From positions 1,940,501 through 2,004,500 of the forward strand of contig NC_064551.1 of NCBI RefSeq assembly GCF_023856365.1: a DNA stretch of 64,000 bases. Reading direction: 5' to 3'. Shown one piece after another: positions 50,519 through 62,500 of this stretch. A model generated the notes under the pieces. That model was not told the origin of the DNA and searched no databases. It saw only the letters and a program-made list of their open reading frames with translations. A program made the translations under genes and the position numbers. Numbering within the stretch: position 1 is the stretch's first letter; every line of letters begins with the position of its first letter. The DNA comes from Brienomyrus brachyistius. Its lineage: Eukaryota; Chordata; Actinopteri; Osteoglossiformes; Mormyridae.

Positions 50519-52196
50519 ATGATTTCTTGAATTACACCCCCAGCTAATCCTATTACATGGCCCTAGTACAATGCGGAAGGCCACTGCCCACACCTGCGCT
50601 GTGTGTTTTTGTATAGAGCAACAGTTTTAAAACCCCACCCTGGGACCACCCGCCTTTTCCTTGTGTGCGATACATCCAGCAGGCTCAGCTTACTGTGGGT
50701 TTGGAGATCAGTTCATGAGCCGGTTAATGAGCTGGGTCACTGTGGTGGGAAAGTGGGAATGTCCAAGGCTTCTTAGGAGAGACCCGCCACAGTACCACAG
50801 GCAAACGGTGACATTGGTAGGAGCTTAAAAAGCTTGGTGAATCTTACTGAGGTGCTGTTTATCCTTTGAGTCCAAAAGACCACAGTGCTGACTGCCGTGT
50901 TAAGGTATCATGTGAGCAGCAAAAGCAGGAGCATCACTGGAGGTCACTGTGCTTAGGAATAAGCCTGGAACAGGCTGTCCCTGTTCGGACTCTCATTAGG
51001 GGCTGAAAATCCATGCTGATGTTGCATCGGTTAATAATGTTTTTTCCGGTCTTTCCCTGGCTGTGTTGACTTGTGTGCAGAATCCTAACATGCATTCTCA
51101 GTACTTTTCCTCCATTTCTTTTCTCAGCTGTACTAGAAAACCAGCAGAACTCATAACAGGCATTTTTATGAGAGAACAAATACATATTTTTGGTCTGCTT
51201 TGCAATAAAAGACAATATGATGAGAAGCCATCTCCCACTGGATTGGTCACATACTTTTTTTTGTAACCCTTTCAACCCTCCATTTTTGAAGGTTTTCTAT
51301 CCCTTTGATTTTAGGCATTTTACTTGGAATGTACATGAGGTGGCCATATATTCTCAATGTTTTTTGTTTTCAAGACTTTCTGGGCTACTCAGATATGTCA
51401 TAATCTGATGTGTAAATGCTGGCAGTCTTGATATCATCCATTTTGTAAGGAAAAACTACTTGCGCTTATTGAAATTTCTAAATTTTTAGTCTGACCTAAT
51501 TTGCAGGCACTACAAATATAATATAAATGTTGAGGTTAGAGTCTAAATGATGAGGGAATGCAGGGTTTTCAGTGGGGACCTTTTATGGCTTAACATTGTG
51601 AAGGAATACATGGTTAGTGCCTGGCGGAAATGAGTATCTTTGATTTTGCATCCATTTGGTAACTTGCTGAAGTTATCTGATAGACAGCAATGCATGGTTA
51701 TATATATCCAGTTATAACTTTGTCTGCATTTTAGCCTCGAGCAGCAGACCAACACTGCAGTACGTGGATCCTCGCAGAAGCAAAAATGCGCTTTGTCTTC
51801 CATCTAATGTGAATAATATTAATGTTTTATGGATTGTTAGGGGTGCGTTTTGGTGGGGAAATGTTTAAAATATATGTCTCTACAGACAGGATTACTCTGC
51901 AATACTTTAGTACTCAGTGCTCCAATTTGGACGTAATTTCTCTCGATTCCAGCCATTTGTGATTCATGTCTGTGAGTTGTACCTATCCAAAGCTACAAGC
52001 CCGAGATGGGTGCGAAATGGGTGCGAAAACCAACATGTTTTACATTTGCCTACTTCTAAGGGTTAATCAAGAAAAATGTTCCATGTACTTCAACAAAGGT
52101 CTCTGCCAGTGTAGGGCTTGCAGCGTCTGATTATGCTGTGGTTTGGGCTTCCCTCGGGAATGCTGGGAATGACTGCTGTGCACCTCTTGTCCTCAG
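50519..52196. other. SNX14 relic intron 3' of the minisatellite
   Basis: Non-coding. I looked for the remaining nexin-C exons and saw none. Confidence 0.5.
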
Positions 52197-52613
52197 AGCT
52201 GCTGGGAAAGTGCATCGGCGAGGAGGCTAAATATGAGGGAGTCCGCCTGCTCTTTGATGGGCTGCAGCAGCCGATCCTCAGGTGAGCTATAGAAGGTGGC
52301 TGGTTAGGGTCTCGGTTACTTCTAAGGTGCAGAGCTTTCTGGATTTTCTGTTCCTCTTTGCCCTGCAGGATGACCTACGTCCTGCTAGACATCGCTGTTC
52401 AAGAGCTTTTTCCAGAACTAAGCAAGGTACGGTGGAATTGTAGGCCACGGTTAATTATTTCAAGCATGCAATGCAAAGAATGGAAGGACGTGTGGAATGT
52501 GTATGAATGTGGCATTTATAAACCTTGAAGGTCTTGCTAGGTTTGCTGTGGCCGCTGATTGCTGGAATCTCTCCCCCCAGTAGCTGCAGAAGGATGCATC
52601 TCCATGGAAGTAG
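52197..52613 (+). pseudogene. SNX14: SNX14 relic: C-terminal nexin-C exons, still intact
   Basis: 52197-52281 reads [20 protein letters not shown] then QQPIL. 52369-52426 reads MTYVLLDIAVQELFPELSK. A probable terminal exon 52584-52613 (LQKDASPWK and TAG) follows an acceptor at CCCCAGTAG. Borders are GT-AG and in phase. An AATAAA at 52900-52905 may be the old polyadenylation signal. Confidence 0.82.
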
Positions 52614-53939
52614 AAGGCTTTTCATGTTTGTCTCACCAGGAGCCAAAGAATGTGCAATACAGAGAGACGCTGTAAATTCCCCGGCCGCACAGACTCATTC
52701 CTTCACTCCAACTTCCAGCCACTTACAGAGTGTAGAGTCACAGGGGTCCTGGAATCGTTCCAGGGAGCATAGGGCAGTGGAACACCCTGGATGGGAAGCT
52801 AGTTCATTGTAGGGACGGATATTCAGTAGGATTTTTGTTTTTAAGAATGTATGTCAGATCTTCAGTGAATACCGACATTCCAGTGTATAATGTTGCACTA
52901 ATAAAGGTTATTTTATTACAAAGTGTGTTTCTGTCATAATGGTTTACAGGAGCTCTGAGATCGAGGGTCAGCCTGGTCTTCCCTGCTTACTTTTCTTGGC
53001 ATTGGCTTCATAGGAAGTGTCCTGCGTGTTAATGCCCTCATTGTGCCTAACAGCTCTTGCTTACTTGGGCAGTCATGCAATGGAGATGTACGATTTTGTC
53101 CACGGTTCGTTTTCAGAGCAGTTTTTCTAAAGCCAATGTCCCCGGAATGGTTGGCATTCAGACCGTTGCTGAAAGCCCGACAGCGATATGATTAACCTGC
53201 TCTCCGCAGGGCTTGGACCAGTGACCCTCCAGACACAAGCACAGCGCTGTAACCCTCAATGCTCCAGAATATGAAGAGATGCACATCATCCACCAAGCAG
53301 TGGTGAAATGCTTCTTAGCACTGATATAAAACAAGTGACAGCCATCCGAGATCCACACGTGAAAGAAAATCTGAAAATATCCCTTAAGGAGGAGTAAATG
53401 CATGACAAGCCGTGCATTATGCATTTTTAAATGAACATCTGCATAGGAAAAGAACTACCCAATGAGCAGCAATTATTAGTAGAACTACTTTGTTCCTGAT
53501 GATTAAGCGTTTGCCATCAATAGTGTTCTATGTCTGGAATTTTAAGTAAGGACAGTTAAGATTAAAGATGGCTGGCACTACAAGTGGGATCAAAGAACAT
53601 GAATCAACACCCTACAGGCCAAACAGATTAGAGATCTTTACATGACGTAAAACGTAATAGGGCACATTCCTATTGTGGAAAACGGAATGGAAAGCATACA
53701 AAAAAACGGCCTATTTAAAAATGAATTGCATGCTTTTAAAGACCTTGACAGTATGTCATCGGAATTTAGATCAGAATTTATAGGCTCCTGCATTTTGTTT
53801 TTAGCTCAATGGCACATCAACAGACACCAGGGGATACGGGGGAAGGAGAAGAAAAGCCTGCATTGTGGAAGCCGATTGAGGGAGGTATTACAGGGTCATC
53901 GTGTTGTCGGAGTCTGTCCATTGGCTGATGGACTGTAAC
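52614..53939. other. Non-coding flank between SNX14 relic and LINE fragment
   Basis: Contains the AATAAA at 52900-52905; otherwise nothing recognised. Confidence 0.5.
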
Positions 53940-54530
53940 CCGTGGTTGGGAAGTGGAGTGGATTCTGCCAGACTCTTGACTCCTTCCTGGCCTCCATTGC
54001 ATTCCATTTTCTGCCTCTTATGGGGGGGTCGGATCACGGGGGGCCAGCCGAGTGATATCCTAGGTCTGCCCCGGGGTCTCTCCCTGGTTGGACACACCTC
54101 CCCAGGGAGGCGTCCAGGAGGCACCCTAGATAGATGCCCAAACCACTTCAACTGGTTCCTTTTGATGCGGAGGAGTAGTGGCTCTACTTCGAGCTCCTCA
54201 CCCTGTCCCTAAGGCTGAGCCCAGGCACCCTGCGGAGGAAACTCATCTCTTCCACCTGTATCCGTGATCTCATCCTTCTGGTCACTACCCAAAGCTCATG
54301 ATCACAGGTGAGGGTAGGAACGTAGATTGACTGGTAAATCAATAGCATTACCTTCTAGCTCAGCTCTTTGTTCACCACTAAAGAATGGTACAGTATCCAC
54401 ATTACTGCTGACGCTGCACTCATCCATCAGTTAGCCTCCCGCTCCCTTCATCCCTCTCTCGTGAACAAGACCCAAAGGTACTTAAACTCTGCTTGAGGCA
54501 ATAGCTCATCCCCCACCAGGGGAGGGCAAT
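53940..54530 (-). mobile_element. Non-LTR retrotransposon (LINE) 3' fragment, disrupted
   Basis: On the minus strand the conceptual translation gives the tail of a fish non-LTR ORF2 in order: KYL-V-LFT, AASAVMW-LYHSLVV, IYQSIYVPTLT-DHELWVVT, EEMSFLRRVPGLSLRDRVR, WFGHLSRVPPGRLPGEV, then RPRGRP. Stops and small shifts interrupt it. 5'-truncated, as usual for LINE copies. The clade (L2- or RTE-like) is not decided. Confidence 0.75.
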
Positions 54531-55629
54531 CCACCCTTTTCCGGTCGAGAAATGGTTTCCATAATCACCACATATGTACCTTGAAGGGAACACTCTCTCG
54601 GATAAGATTTCTGCTGCATTGAATATATTATTCAGCTGATTTTGCATACAAATCTGATATAAAAGGGATCCTTATCAGGCATTTTAATATCAGTTCAGAT
54701 AAATGTTGCAATAGGCGATATAGACCAGCTTCACCTACTTTGTTTGTATACTGACAACATTTAGCACTTTAAACTGTAACAATGGCTTTTTCTGATTTGA
54801 GTACATAAAGTAACTGCTACCACATTTTTCAAATGAATTATGCCTCTCAGGAGAGTCTTACTCTGAAAACACAAAAGAAATACGAAGATTTTTACGTCAT
54901 TTTTAATTTCTGGAATCATAAGCAGTAACTACAGAAGGAAGCACCCTGTTTTGTTATGGTACTGATACCTACATAACCCTGCCCCTTTTTTGCAGGGTAG
55001 AGATTTACCCCACGCCCCCCTCCCCTGTCCATCTAGCCGCATGGTGTTACAATGCAGCATGCACATTCTCTGCACTACACACAATATTATTCTATTTTTC
55101 TATACATAATGTATTGCATTGATTGTCTTTGTTTAATGGTAAATTCCTTCTATGTAAAGGCACTTGGCGATAAAAAATTATACAAAAATAGAAATTCCAA
55201 AGGATGACTATCCTTTGTTTATATAAGGGCTGCTTGATTATGGCAAAAATCATAATGATAATTATTCCATTATAAATATAATTCAACTGGAAAGGGGTGC
55301 TCTGGACCGTTTGATCCAGACTTGGTTTGATAATTGTAATAAGCCAGAATTATGATTGAATTGCCCAGCCTTAGTTTATATCTTGCTTTATTTTGGCAGA
55401 CTATATATTTTTCTTGAAAGATTTTGATCTTAGGACCACCAGGATATTTTTACATTTTCTCTACAGGCTGGCAACTGACCAAAAGTGCTTCTAATGTTCT
55501 GTCCTTAGGGGCACACACTGGTTTAAGTAAATTGTGGGCAACAAACAACCGTGACGATTTGCAAAGGCAAGCCTTTCTGCTCACGTCAAGTCAGCTGTTT
55601 AACTTATTTTAAATGACAAAACTGGAACC
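54531..55629. other. AT-rich non-coding stretch
   Basis: Nothing recognised beyond AT-rich sequence; about 55150-55380 may be old repeat sequence. Confidence 0.4.
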
Positions 55630-55943
55630 AGGGTGGCAGGGTAGCGCTGCTGCCTCACAGAAAGGTCTTGGGTTCGATCCCTGGGTGGCGCCATAGGACT
55701 TTTCTGTGTGGAGTTTGCACGTTCGCGTGTTCGTGTGGGTTTCCGCTGGGGGGTCCGGGTTCCTCCCACAGTCCAAAAGTCTGCATGATAGGTTACTTGG
55801 CGTCCCTAAGTTGGCCTCGTGTGAGTGTGTGTGCCCGGCGGTGTGTTGGCGGCTGCCCAGGTTGGGTTCCTGCCTGTTGTTCCTGGGATAGACTCTGATG
55901 ACCCTGGTTGGGATTAAGTAGTTATGGTGATGGACGGATGGAA
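55630..55943 (+). mobile_element. tRNA-type SINE copy 2
   Basis: It has the B box GGTTCGATCCC (55671-55681), GGAGTTTGCACGTTCGCGTG, CCCACAGTCCAAAAG and GGGATAGACTCTGATGACCC, and ends TGATGGACGGATGG. It belongs to the same broad family as copy 1 but a different subfamily. Located 3' of NT5E. Confidence 0.8.
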
Positions 55944-56577
55944 AACTTTAACCATTGGTGATGCTTTAAAACTATTCAGTTATAATTCAATTTCACTCTC
56001 ACGAAGAACTGATTAGAATTGATAACCTACCATTATGAATGACTATTTGCTAAATGGGTGTACTTGGTACATTTTATGTTATGGGGACAAACAAATGTCT
56101 TGTTTGTTTCTTAGGGACACTGCTGGTGAATTTGAGCGTTAACGTGTGGTACATCCGTCTATCCTTAAAGAGCAGTCAACTCCACACCTTATCAAGTTTT
56201 CTTCTAAAAGATTAATTCAACCTGGTCCTATTTGGTACCTCCTCTTGGCTCTAATCGCCATTTCAAAGATCTTTCAAATTTAAGTATAAATACACAGGAA
56301 GGCAACAGTGAGCTCTGGACCAGGGTGGACTTCATGTGACTGACATCAGAGCAGTAGCCTCCATGACAGGAGGTCACTTTTTGTAGCCAGTCATTGTTCT
56401 AAACTCTGACAGCACTAAAGAACCCGAGAGCAGCTCTTATTTCCTAATATAGTCCTAAAGGTCTTCATCAGGTTCTAGTGTTTATCGATACTAGTCTAGG
56501 CCACGAGTGGGCGGAATCTGAGGTCACATGCTCCGACTGCCTCTTGGCTGTGATCTTCAGCAGTGCAGAGACCGCGG

Positions 56578-59500
56578 TCAGGCGATGGACGGTACCCCAC
56601 CCAGGCTGGCGGCCAAAGCCAAGGCCAGAGTGAGCAGTGGTAGGTCTCTCGCAGCTGCCCCCGCCCTGGACCAGTTGTAGATCTTTATGCGGCCTTCCAC
56701 AGCGGGATGGACCTTCTTCCTTTCCTGGATATACCTGGAGACCACAGTGATGTCTAGATCCCCTGAAAGAGAAGCATATTGTACGACTGCATTTCTTTCC
56801 ATTCATTCAAAAAAGCTGGTCAGTATTTCCAGTTTTTGAGAGCTGAGGTAAGTGCTGGTTTCCTTCCTGCCTTAATTGTCCTTAATCAGTACTTGAGAGA
56901 AGTAATTACGGGTTTACTGCCGTTCATCCAGGACTGGAGCTGAACACTACCCAACACTTAGCTTAGGCAAAGCAGGTTACCCAAACAAACTGTATAATAA
57001 AAATACTCATGAATGTTTTCAATCCATCTTTCTCCAAGCAAGCTGTCCACTGAAGCCTCTTGTTGTAAACATCATGTTGTAAACCTGGAACTTACAAAAG
57101 ATGTACTACTGATTTTCCAAGATAATATTTATTCGAATTTAATTTCTCCAAGTGCTGTTCTTGACTATGTTTTATTTTGTGATGTTTTGTGTCTTGCCAG
57201 GCTGACTCACTATCCCTGCCACCCAGATTCTGTGATGGGGGGGGACACCCAGCCCAGACAGATACTGTGATGTCATGTCCTGTGGGTTCACTACACAGTT
57301 GAAGCAAAATAAGGGTATTTGTGGAGTAGCATGACAAACCATCTCCACCTACTTCTTCACTCACGATGTGCTGGTGTATAAATATTTACATTCCTCCATT
57401 CATCTGGAAAAAATACACAAAGCTGTCCTGATGTGGTGGGGGCTGCACGATACCACCTCGCACCACTGGGAGCAGTATTCGAGTCTAATCCATGGCTGTA
57501 TGTTAGTGGCATGTGAGTGAATGGAGTGTGAGTGAATGGCGTGTGAGTGAATGTGTGGGTAAATGTGTGTGTGAGTGAATGGCGTGTGAGTGAATGGCAT
57601 GTGAGTGAATGGCGTGTGAGTGAATGGCGTGTGAGTGAATGGAGTGTGAGTGAATGGCATGTGAGTGAATGTGTGGGTAAATGTGAGTGTGAGTGAATGG
57701 CGTGTGAGTGAATGGCATGTGAGTGAATGGAGTGTGAGTGAATGGCGTGTGAGTGAATGGCGTGTGAGTGAATGACGTGTGAGTGAGTGACGTGTGAGTG
57801 AGTGACGTGTGAGTGAGTGACGTGTGAGTGAGTGACGTGTGTGTGGCCCTGGGACGGGTTGCCTCATCCTGGGTTGTTCCCAGCCTTGCACCTGCAGGCT
57901 CTGGGATCGATTCCAGTGCCCCCATAACCCTTAACAGAATAAGCAAGTATGCAAAGTAATTTTATGTCCTCATGTGAATTAACAGGATATACTTCAATAA
58001 TCAAATGTTTCGGCAGTGCGGTTGTGGCTTCCTCATTCTGGTGTGACAGCAGCACAGCCCCAGCTGCCACTCTGAGGGAGGGGCATTTTCACAGCTTTTC
58101 TTCGTGCCTTTAGGTCTCTAACACACATGCCTCAAACCTCACAACATAAAGCTAAAGCATAACATGGAATCAGACGTAATTGTCTTTGAACTTTTCAGCT
58201 CTGCAGAATTGCTAAAAAAAAAAAAAAACATAAACCCATAAAAAGACAGCGGAAAGCCTCGACTTCCCTTTTTAAAGGCTGGTCCCCCCCCTCCCCCCGC
58301 ACGGCCACTTACCGCTGTCATGTTTAAGTTTCTCATCCTTAATCATAGAGTAGCCGTCCCCTCCGTCCACCATGTAGGATGGCATAAGCAGCTTATAGAC
58401 CCGCACTGGGTCGAGAGGCTCGTACTGGGGCACTCGGCACTGGGTGCAGAGGAGCCGAATCGACGTCACACGGCTGCCTGGAGGTCTCGACATGTCGTAC
58501 TCCACCTGAATCCCTGTCAGGCACGAGGAAGGAGAGGTTGCGTGATTTTCACCAAACACCTTGACTGTCTGGCACGTCATTTCGCATGAACCCCCTTCAA
58601 GCGCATATCAACAGCCGCGTTCCTACCCGAGACCTGAAGGAATTCGCCTGTGTTTCCTCCGTAGCGGTGGACAGCATGCTCGAAGGCTCTCATCAGCGTT
58701 GACCCTTTTACCTGGACCATGTCGAAGGTGCCTCCAAAGGGAATCACTGATATGAGGTCCTCCATGGTGATGGAGCCTGGTGGGCAGGACAGGTCAGCCT
58801 TTAGGTCAGGTCAGGACATCCACACTGGGCTGCTACCGCCGTCCGTCCCCAAACGGTGACTCACCGTTCCGACTGCGCTCGTCGATTGAGGCCCGGATGC
58901 TCCCACCATTTAGGATGCAGGAGCTGACATGGTTCCACTGGACCTCATCTGCGTACTTAATGTTGTGGTGAACCTTCGAGTGGCAGAACAGGCACCATTT
59001 TCCACATGTAAAAAACAGCAACAAAATAAAAAATATTAGACAACTGCTTTTCCTGTTTACTGCTTCAGGTTATTTGTATTTAATTCTGTATGAAAAACAC
59101 TAAAAATTAAAAATGGCATCCAGACAAAGGGGGTGACACCCTACACTAAGAAAGACATTAGTCACACATAGCTTATGTTACCTTGAAAGAAGATTAAACA
59201 TTGATTACTTATTTCTGAGGGGGTCTAAGCGGAAACACTGCCTTTCTCTGCTGTGCCCTGGAGATCAGCACTCTTTCTAATATACTCTGAACACTACTCT
59301 GAAATCATTCCCATTTGCTGTATGCTATTCTATGCCATTTACTAATGTTATTAATGCTGCTCAAAACCAACTGAAAGACTGCAGGCACGTCCAAAGCCTA
59401 CACACTCACCATGGCATCACAAATTAGGTTACCCAGATTGCATTCCCTGAATCGGCATTCTTCAAAGGTTCCATTGAGATATACTAGGGTTGTCCCAATA

Positions 59501-62500
59501 AATTCTGCGGAAAAATTAGAAAGCTTCCTCCCCCAGTCCTCCACTTCTGCACGGATGCCAGGATCTAAAGGTAAAAGATCAACCAGACAGACAGGATAAT
59601 AATCTTTTCCTAGCTGTGCCAGTCATCCTGACCTTGTATGGCAATGCCTGTAAGAACGAGATCGCACTGAAATGTAAGCCTCCCTTAAAAACAATGGTTT
59701 TTCGCTATGAAAAACAAGCGAAATAACCTAAAGGAAACTTCATACAGCCAACAGTCTGGGTAACCACTAGTGTCATTCAAAACAAAAGCTTTTCCAAAAG
59801 CAATAGTATTTGCTTTGGACAATGCCATGCATAGCTGTTTCAGGTGCATATTACAAAGAATTTATGGGAAAGTTCAAGGAAAAATACAAACACAAAAAAT
59901 CCATTGAGAGTCTTTACCGACCCTGTGGGATGCTGCTGTTGAGCAGAATTGGGTTTCCCGTAGCCCGGATTACGTCGCCGTTATTGTCGAAGGTCACCTT
60001 GAGGTACCCCAGGTACTTCCCAAAGGCATAGGCCTGTACGACAGGCACATTGCGACCATCGTCTGACTTCACCAGGAACGGATACGCGCCCTCCGGGACT
60101 TCTTTGGAGGGGGGCACTCCTTCAATAACAAACAAGTGCCTTCATAAACACCAGATGTGGAGCAACGGTTTTATCGCAGATCTGGGATTTTCGTAATGCA
60201 ATACGAACAAAATGTGTCTCTTAAAGATGAACGACGTATTACGTACGACAAAGACACACAGAAGTATGACAGCGTTTAAAAAACAGTCAGTCATCGGCGA
60301 GGATTTTTCCGAGAGATCGGTCACATACCTGTGTAGAGGAAGGTGTTTGTGTGTCCTCCGATAACCACATCCACACCCCGCACACTCTTAGCTATTTCTT
60401 TGTCCACCGAGAAGCCAGAATGTCCCAGTGCAATGATTTTGTTAATGCCCATTGTTGTGAGTTTGTCCACCTGAATCTGGAGGGCCGTAACCTCATCCTC
60501 GAACATCAAGTGGGGGCCTGTCAGGGCAGGAAATGAGAAAATAACACGCCCATATAAGTACAGTATGCCTGTGCATACCACCAATTTATGCTTTTGATAT
60601 ACCCTTGTCACTGGCAATATTAAATCAATAATCTGTTTTCTGTGTAGGCGTGCATATTTTCTGGAGACAGATTTAGTGCCAACATCCCCCCACCCGAAAA
60701 ACTAATATTGTGGTGACTATGGGAATGACTATGTGGTGACATAAAACACAAAACGTTTTTTTTTTAAAAAACCAGAAACACAAGCAGACAAACAATCCAT
60801 TTGTCGCTGTTTATTCAGAGTTTCGCATCACTTACTGGCAGTCAGTCCTTTCATGCATATTTCATATATTTCGCATTCCTCTAATACAAACATGACATTT
60901 CAAAATAAAAGTCACGGGCCAAATTTAAGATTTCTAGCATCTGTCATTGTTAGTCGATGTTAAAGAGAAGGCAGAGCAGAAATGAAGCTTCTCAGTACGG
61001 TTACCAGGTTGAGATAAAGCTGGTGTCTCCTTAGTTGTGTAACCCACAACAGCCACCTTCTGAGACTCGACGACAAATATTTTATACGCAGAGTAGTAGC
61101 CGCTAATGGCTGCAGCCAGACTCGCATCTGGCTTCATATTCGCACTGAGGACAGTACAGTTCACGGTCTGTAGAAATGGTGTAATTAGTCCCTCAACTCC
61201 ATTGTCAAATTCATGGTTCCCCAGGGCCTGGAATTAAAGCAAATTTTAAAAAGAGATTTCAGACATCGGTGATTTGATTACAAAGTGTGACATCACCAAA
61301 TCCTAGCTCATAGATTTTGGAAGGGCCAATTATATTTCACAATTCAATCAAGCCATGACAAAAGACTTGATTGACTAAAGCCTGATTTAAAATGATCAAC
61401 AAGTTTAACAAACTTTAGGCAATGAATCCCATGCTGCCACATTTTCTAAATTTGCAAATAAAAATTCCAAGCCTTCTGGTGTTAGAGATTCACAAACCAT
61501 TAATGCGGATGAGTGATTTGAAAAGACACCCATGTGACTAACTCAGTACTAATCATGGCAGCCTTCTCCACAGAAGCTACCAACTGAAATTTCAGCTGTG
61601 CTTGTAAATTCAAGGGTTTTCTAACTTCAAGCTTGCAAACCCTCAGCAAGTCCCGGAAGCAGCAGGTGTTAGCGTAGGGCTGCAACTAACCATCGTTTTT
61701 TTGTAGATTAATCTATCGATTGGCGGATTAATCTAAATGATTAATTCTCCTCCAGAAAACTTGACAAAGTTCATTTTATTTTGACAACAACCTGTATGCC
61801 TCTGCAGGGCTGTAGATAATGTACGCCTGCTTTTTGGCACTATATGAACATTATTTTCAATCAGATTGTCTAAAATTATTAATGACATGCGTATCGCAAT
61901 GGCCAAAAGTTAGTAAGCTGTGTAAATTTGGCGCTTTGTTTTCATTGAGTTAGCAGCGACACAAGCGATAAGATCTGGAGTCGCGATGAAGGAAGGAACA
62001 GCTCAGCAGCCACAACATGCAAACAGATCTAGAGATACTGCTGTTGAACAAGATAAAAAGATGTTGGTGGCGTGGCGGCACTTTTTGCAGATTAAACTAA
62101 ATATTTTCATTTTTATTTCAGTTCACGAATTTTTTTATGTTGTATCCGTTTTCATTTCAGTTTACGACAACGACACTGGCACCATCAATCAATGTAGAAT
62201 AAGGCCAGATTTTAGCCTAGATAATTTCGAAAACACTTATTTAATGGAGATTCTAAAGTAGCAGGCATACGACTTTATGGCTTTAATGATGAGTGTATTT
62301 AGCAGCTCCAAAGACAAAAAAATATAAAGAGATTATTTTAGTAACTGTAATTTAGTAAACATGAACAGACACCAGGACGGTTGCGCCTCTTCGGGCGCCT
62401 GCGCGTTTCCCTTCCGCTGCTCGTGCGTTAGCGCCGGTACCACTGTGTGAAGCTGCCCATTGTAGGTCCAGAAACATCGACTTATAACTCTATTCAAGAA

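Larger units (their letters stand above)
44892..52613 (+). pseudogene. SNX14: SNX14 (sorting nexin 14), unprocessed decaying pseudogene
   Basis: SNX14 is an endolysosomal/ER sorting nexin with PXA, RGS, PX and nexin-C domains. Exon relics in order: 44892-44972, 45057-45171, 45342-45497, 45890-45948, 46292-46318, 47926-47976, 48088-48171, 48392-48452, 48883-48995, 52197-52281, 52369-52426, 52584-52613. Splice sites and phases mostly survive, so this is not a retrocopy. Damage: all PXA exons 5' of 44892 were not found; the RGS exon after 45497 is not recognisable; most of the linker is missing; exon 48392 has an out-of-frame deletion of about 40 bp that brings TGA into frame; exon 48883 has a +1 insertion; the exons between PX and the last nexin-C exons are replaced by a minisatellite. 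Convergent with NT5E, as in human. An assembly artefact cannot explain all the lesions together. Confidence 0.88.

Noticed and set aside
57400..57946. Two long minus-strand frames of His-Ser-Thr-Pro-Phe repeats
   Set aside because: Produced by the 15-bp minisatellite, whose period keeps all frames open.
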